The position numbers and the translations under genes were made by a program. 6,995 bases of DNA from Flavobacterium sp. (lineage in GTDB: Bacteria; Bacteroidota; Bacteroidia; Flavobacteriales; Flavobacteriaceae): contig JALRGZ010000241.1 in NCBI GenBank assembly GCA_023253295.1, positions 1 through 6,995 on the forward strand. The letters run 5' to 3'. The notes under the pieces are model-generated. The model was not told the origin of the DNA. It did not search any database and saw only the letters and a list, made by a program, of their open reading frames with translations. Below are positions 5,417 through 6,995 of the stretch, one piece after another; positions within the stretch are counted from its first letter, which is position 1; each line of letters begins with the position of its first letter.

Positions 5417-6595
5417 ATGAAAAAAACATTTGATAAAAAAGCATTATTAGGTGCTGCTTTCCTGATGGCAACATCGGCAGTTGGCCCGGGCTTTTTAACA
5501 CAAACCACTAATTATACCAAAGAATTTTTAGCGAGTTGTGGCGCTATTATTTTGATTTCGGTAATCATTGATATTTTCACTCAATTAAACATTTGGAGAA
5601 TCATTACCGTTAGTGGTAAAAAAGCATCTGAAATTGCTAATGAAATGCAATCAGGAATGGGGCATTTATTGACGGTTTTAGTGGTTCTGGGAGGATTAGC
5701 TTTTAACATAGGAAACATTGCCGGAGCAGGATTAGGATTGAATGTTCTTTTTGGCATTAGCGTGCAACAAGGAGCTGCTATAAGTGCTTTAATAGCTGTT
5801 TTTATTTTCCTAATGAAAGAAGCTTCGAAAGCCATGGATTGGTTTGTAAAAATCCTCGGAATTACCATGATTGGAATTACTTGCTACATTGCCTTCATTA
5901 CAAATCCTCCTATCAAAGAAGTCATTATTCGTTCGGTATTACCTGAAAAATTAAGCTGGACTGCCATTGTAACCCTCGTTGGTGGTACGGTGGGTGGTTA
6001 TATTACTTTTGCGGGAGCGCACCGATTATTAGATTCAGGGATTACAGGAATTGACAATCAAAAAGAAGTAAGCAGAAGTTCGGTAACCGCTATTTTATTA
6101 GCATCGGTAATGCGGGTAATGCTTTTCCTTGCTGCATTAGGTGTAATTATAAAAGGAGCTACGCTTAGCGCTGATAATCCTGCCGCTTCGGCCTATGAAT
6201 TTGCAGCCGGAAAAATAGGCTATAAAATCTTTGGATTGGTAATTTGGGCAGCATCTATTACCTCGGTTGTAGGTTCGGCATATACTTCTATTTCATTTTT
6301 CAAAACCTTAAAACCTTCATTTGAAAAGCAAAGTAATATTCATATTGTTATTTTTATTTTGATATCTACCTTCATTTTTGTGTTGTGGGGAAAACCGATT
6401 GTCATCTTAATTTGGGCAGGAACCATTAATGGTTTTATCCTCCCAATTTCATTAGGATTGATGCTTTTAGCAGTAAAAAAGAAGAGCATTTTTGGAGAAT
6501 ACAAGCACCCTTTATGGCTAAGTACCACAGGCTGGTTTGTGGTGGCTATCATGAGTTATATGAGCATAACTACTTTGATTGAACAATTAGCTTAA
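5417..6595 (+). CDS. NRAMP-fold membrane transporter lacking the metal-binding motifs; candidate 5-oxoproline-pathway transporter
   Basis: Inner-membrane protein of 392 residues with about 11 predicted membrane helices (roughly 9-30, 38-58, 82-110, 118-134, 142-162, 181-201, 222-247, 270-292, 308-325, 327-352, 368-388). Homology to NRAMP/SLC11 is shown by GPGF at 23-26 in helix 1, GGLAFNIGNIAGAGLGLN in helix 3 (92-109), and GGTVGGYITFAGAH in helix 6 (189-202). It is closest in character to the B. subtilis YcsG type, which also sits near 5-oxoprolinase genes. Classical NRAMP metal transporters bind Mn or Fe through DPGN in helix 1 and MPH in helix 6. Ungapped comparison gives TKEF (34-37) and GGY (193-195) at those places, so divalent-metal transport is doubtful despite the usual database label. 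Start 2 nt after pxpA implies the same transcript. I infer uptake of 5-oxoproline or a related small molecule; this is unproven. Confidence 0.9.
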   Translation: MKKTFDKKALLGAAFLMATSAVGPGFLTQTTNYTKEFLASCGAIILISVIIDIFTQLNIWRIITVSGKKASEIANEMQSGMGHLLTVLVVLGGLAFNIGNIAGAGLGLNVLFGISVQQGAAISALIAVFIFLMKEASKAMDWFVKILGITMIGITCYIAFITNPPIKEVIIRSVLPEKLSWTAIVTLVGGTVGGYITFAGAHRLLDSGITGIDNQKEVSRSSVTAILLASVMRVMLFLAALGVIIKGATLSADNPAASAYEFAAGKIGYKIFGLVIWAASITSVVGSAYTSISFFKTLKPSFEKQSNIHIVIFILISTFIFVLWGKPIVILIWAGTINGFILPISLGLMLLAVKKKSIFGEYKHPLWLSTTGWFVVAIMSYMSITTLIEQLA

Positions 6596-6602
6596 AAATA
6601 AA

Positions 6603-6637
6603 AAACGCTCCACTAATTCATAATTGTTTGAGCGTTT
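6603..6637. terminator. Bidirectional terminator between the pxp operon and radC
   Basis: Inverted repeat with 8-bp outer arms AAACGCTC (6603-6610) and GAGCGTTT (6630-6637), plus an inner AATT/AATT pairing (6615-6618 with 6622-6625) in the same register. On the minus strand it is followed by a long T-rich run, so it is a strong terminator for radC, whose TAA overlaps the arm. On the plus strand only a short T-run follows, so termination of the operon is probably weaker. Confidence 0.8.
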
Positions 6638-6995
6638 AAAACATGCCTTCATCTACAAAGCTGTAGTATTTTGTTTCGGTTACAATTAAGTGATCCAATA
6701 CTTTAATTTCTAAACTGTCACCAGCCACTTTTAACTTCTTAGTAATTTGTTTATCGGCATCACTGGGAATCAAAGTTCCTGATGGATGATTATGACACAA
6801 AATCAAAGCGGTAGCTCCTTTTTCGAGTGCCATTTTAAAAACCAATCGTACATCCACTAAAGTGCCTGTGATTCCACCTACACTCAACTGCGCTTTTGAA
6901 ATTACTTTATTGGAATTATTCAAATATTCAAATAAAGAATTACTAGCAACAAATTCAAGAATTGACCTGGAAACAACAAAAATTTTATCATCTGT
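6636..6995 (-). CDS. radC: RadC-like JAB/JAMM-domain protein, 5'-truncated by the window edge
   Basis: The frame is open to the last base, so the gene starts outside the window; 119 C-terminal residues are visible. From the edge: LNNSNKVISKAQLS (25-38), GGITGTLVDVRLVF (40-53), the metal-site motif HNHPSG at 68-73 with the downstream PSDAD at 77-81, LDHLIVTE around 100-107, and YYSFVDEGMF at the end. These match the RadC C-terminal JAMM-fold domain. RadC was named as a DNA-repair protein, but its biochemical role remains unclear. In most relatives a segment like HEEFWVLYLN, carrying a metal-site glutamate, directly precedes NNSNK. Here the sequence reads EFVASNSLFEYLNN, shorter and without that glutamate, beside an 8-bp tandem repeat. 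It may therefore be impaired. A TTG at 6923 is internal. It converges on the pxp operon through a shared hairpin. Confidence 0.88.
   Translation of the reverse strand, partial: TDDKIFVVSRSILEFVASNSLFEYLNNSNKVISKAQLSVGGITGTLVDVRLVFKMALEKGATALILCHNHPSGTLIPSDADKQITKKLKVAGDSLEIKVLDHLIVTETKYYSFVDEGMF
6917..6934 (-). repeat. 8-bp tandem duplication inside radC
   Basis: Two adjacent copies of ATTCAAAT (plus strand, 6918-6925 and 6926-6933) form an 18-bp period-8 tract. It falls in the codons for LFEYLN, exactly where the protein departs from the usual RadC pattern. Removing one copy would shift the upstream frame so that ILYLNNSNKV is read, close to the family consensus. Confidence 0.75.

Noticed and set aside
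5581..5868. Minus-strand open frame of 95 codons inside the transporter gene
   Set aside because: Antisense to a clearly coding membrane protein, with no family resemblance.
6921..6923. TTG as a start for a short 95-residue radC protein
   Set aside because: The frame continues without a stop to the window edge, and the upstream residues resemble RadC lead-in sequence.
1..6995. Defence system, prophage, insertion sequence, CRISPR array, tRNA or rRNA
   Set aside because: No transposase, integrase, repeat-spacer pattern, terminal repeats or RNA-gene signature seen; composition looks even across the window.

Overview
The window looks like chromosomal DNA from a member of the Bacteroidota, most likely a Flavobacterium or close relative. 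The evidence is the AT-rich composition, near absence of Shine-Dalgarno sites, TAnnTTTG-type promoter elements, a signal peptide ending in F-A-Q, and protein sequences with flavobacterial character. I saw no mobile element, CRISPR array, tRNA or rRNA.

Layout. (1) Positions 1-1170, plus strand: 3' part of rarA, the AAA+ clamp-loader-like ATPase of stalled-fork maintenance. (2) Positions 1172-1210: a perfect 16-bp hairpin serving as a two-way terminator. (3) Positions 1216-2693, minus strand: a two-gene unit with a YjjG-type HAD nucleotidase first and an unassigned exported protein second, 2 nt apart. It has a good promoter and a rare canonical Shine-Dalgarno site. (4) Positions 2694-2977: divergent intergenic region. 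(5) Positions 2978-6595, plus strand: a tight operon pxpB-pxpC-pxpA followed by an NRAMP-fold membrane protein. (6) Positions 6603-6637: a second hairpin terminator. (7) Positions 6636-6995, minus strand: 3' part of a radC-like gene that leaves the window.

The centre is the 5-oxoprolinase operon. PxpA, PxpB and PxpC together hydrolyse 5-oxoproline (pyroglutamate) to glutamate using ATP, clearing a damage product that forms spontaneously from glutamine and glutamyl compounds. The first three genes overlap by ATGA junctions and the transporter follows after 2 nt, so the four should be co-expressed. The transporter has the NRAMP fold but lacks both metal-binding signatures (DPGN in helix 1, MPH in helix 6). 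I infer that it may carry 5-oxoproline or a related substrate rather than a divalent metal. This is the best candidate for undescribed biology here.

Other points worth a second look are the TTG start of pxpB beside an out-of-frame ATG, a radC segment that seems to have lost the stretch carrying its catalytic glutamate next to an 8-bp tandem duplication, an overlooked small hydrophobic reading frame in the divergent region, and the unassigned exported protein.
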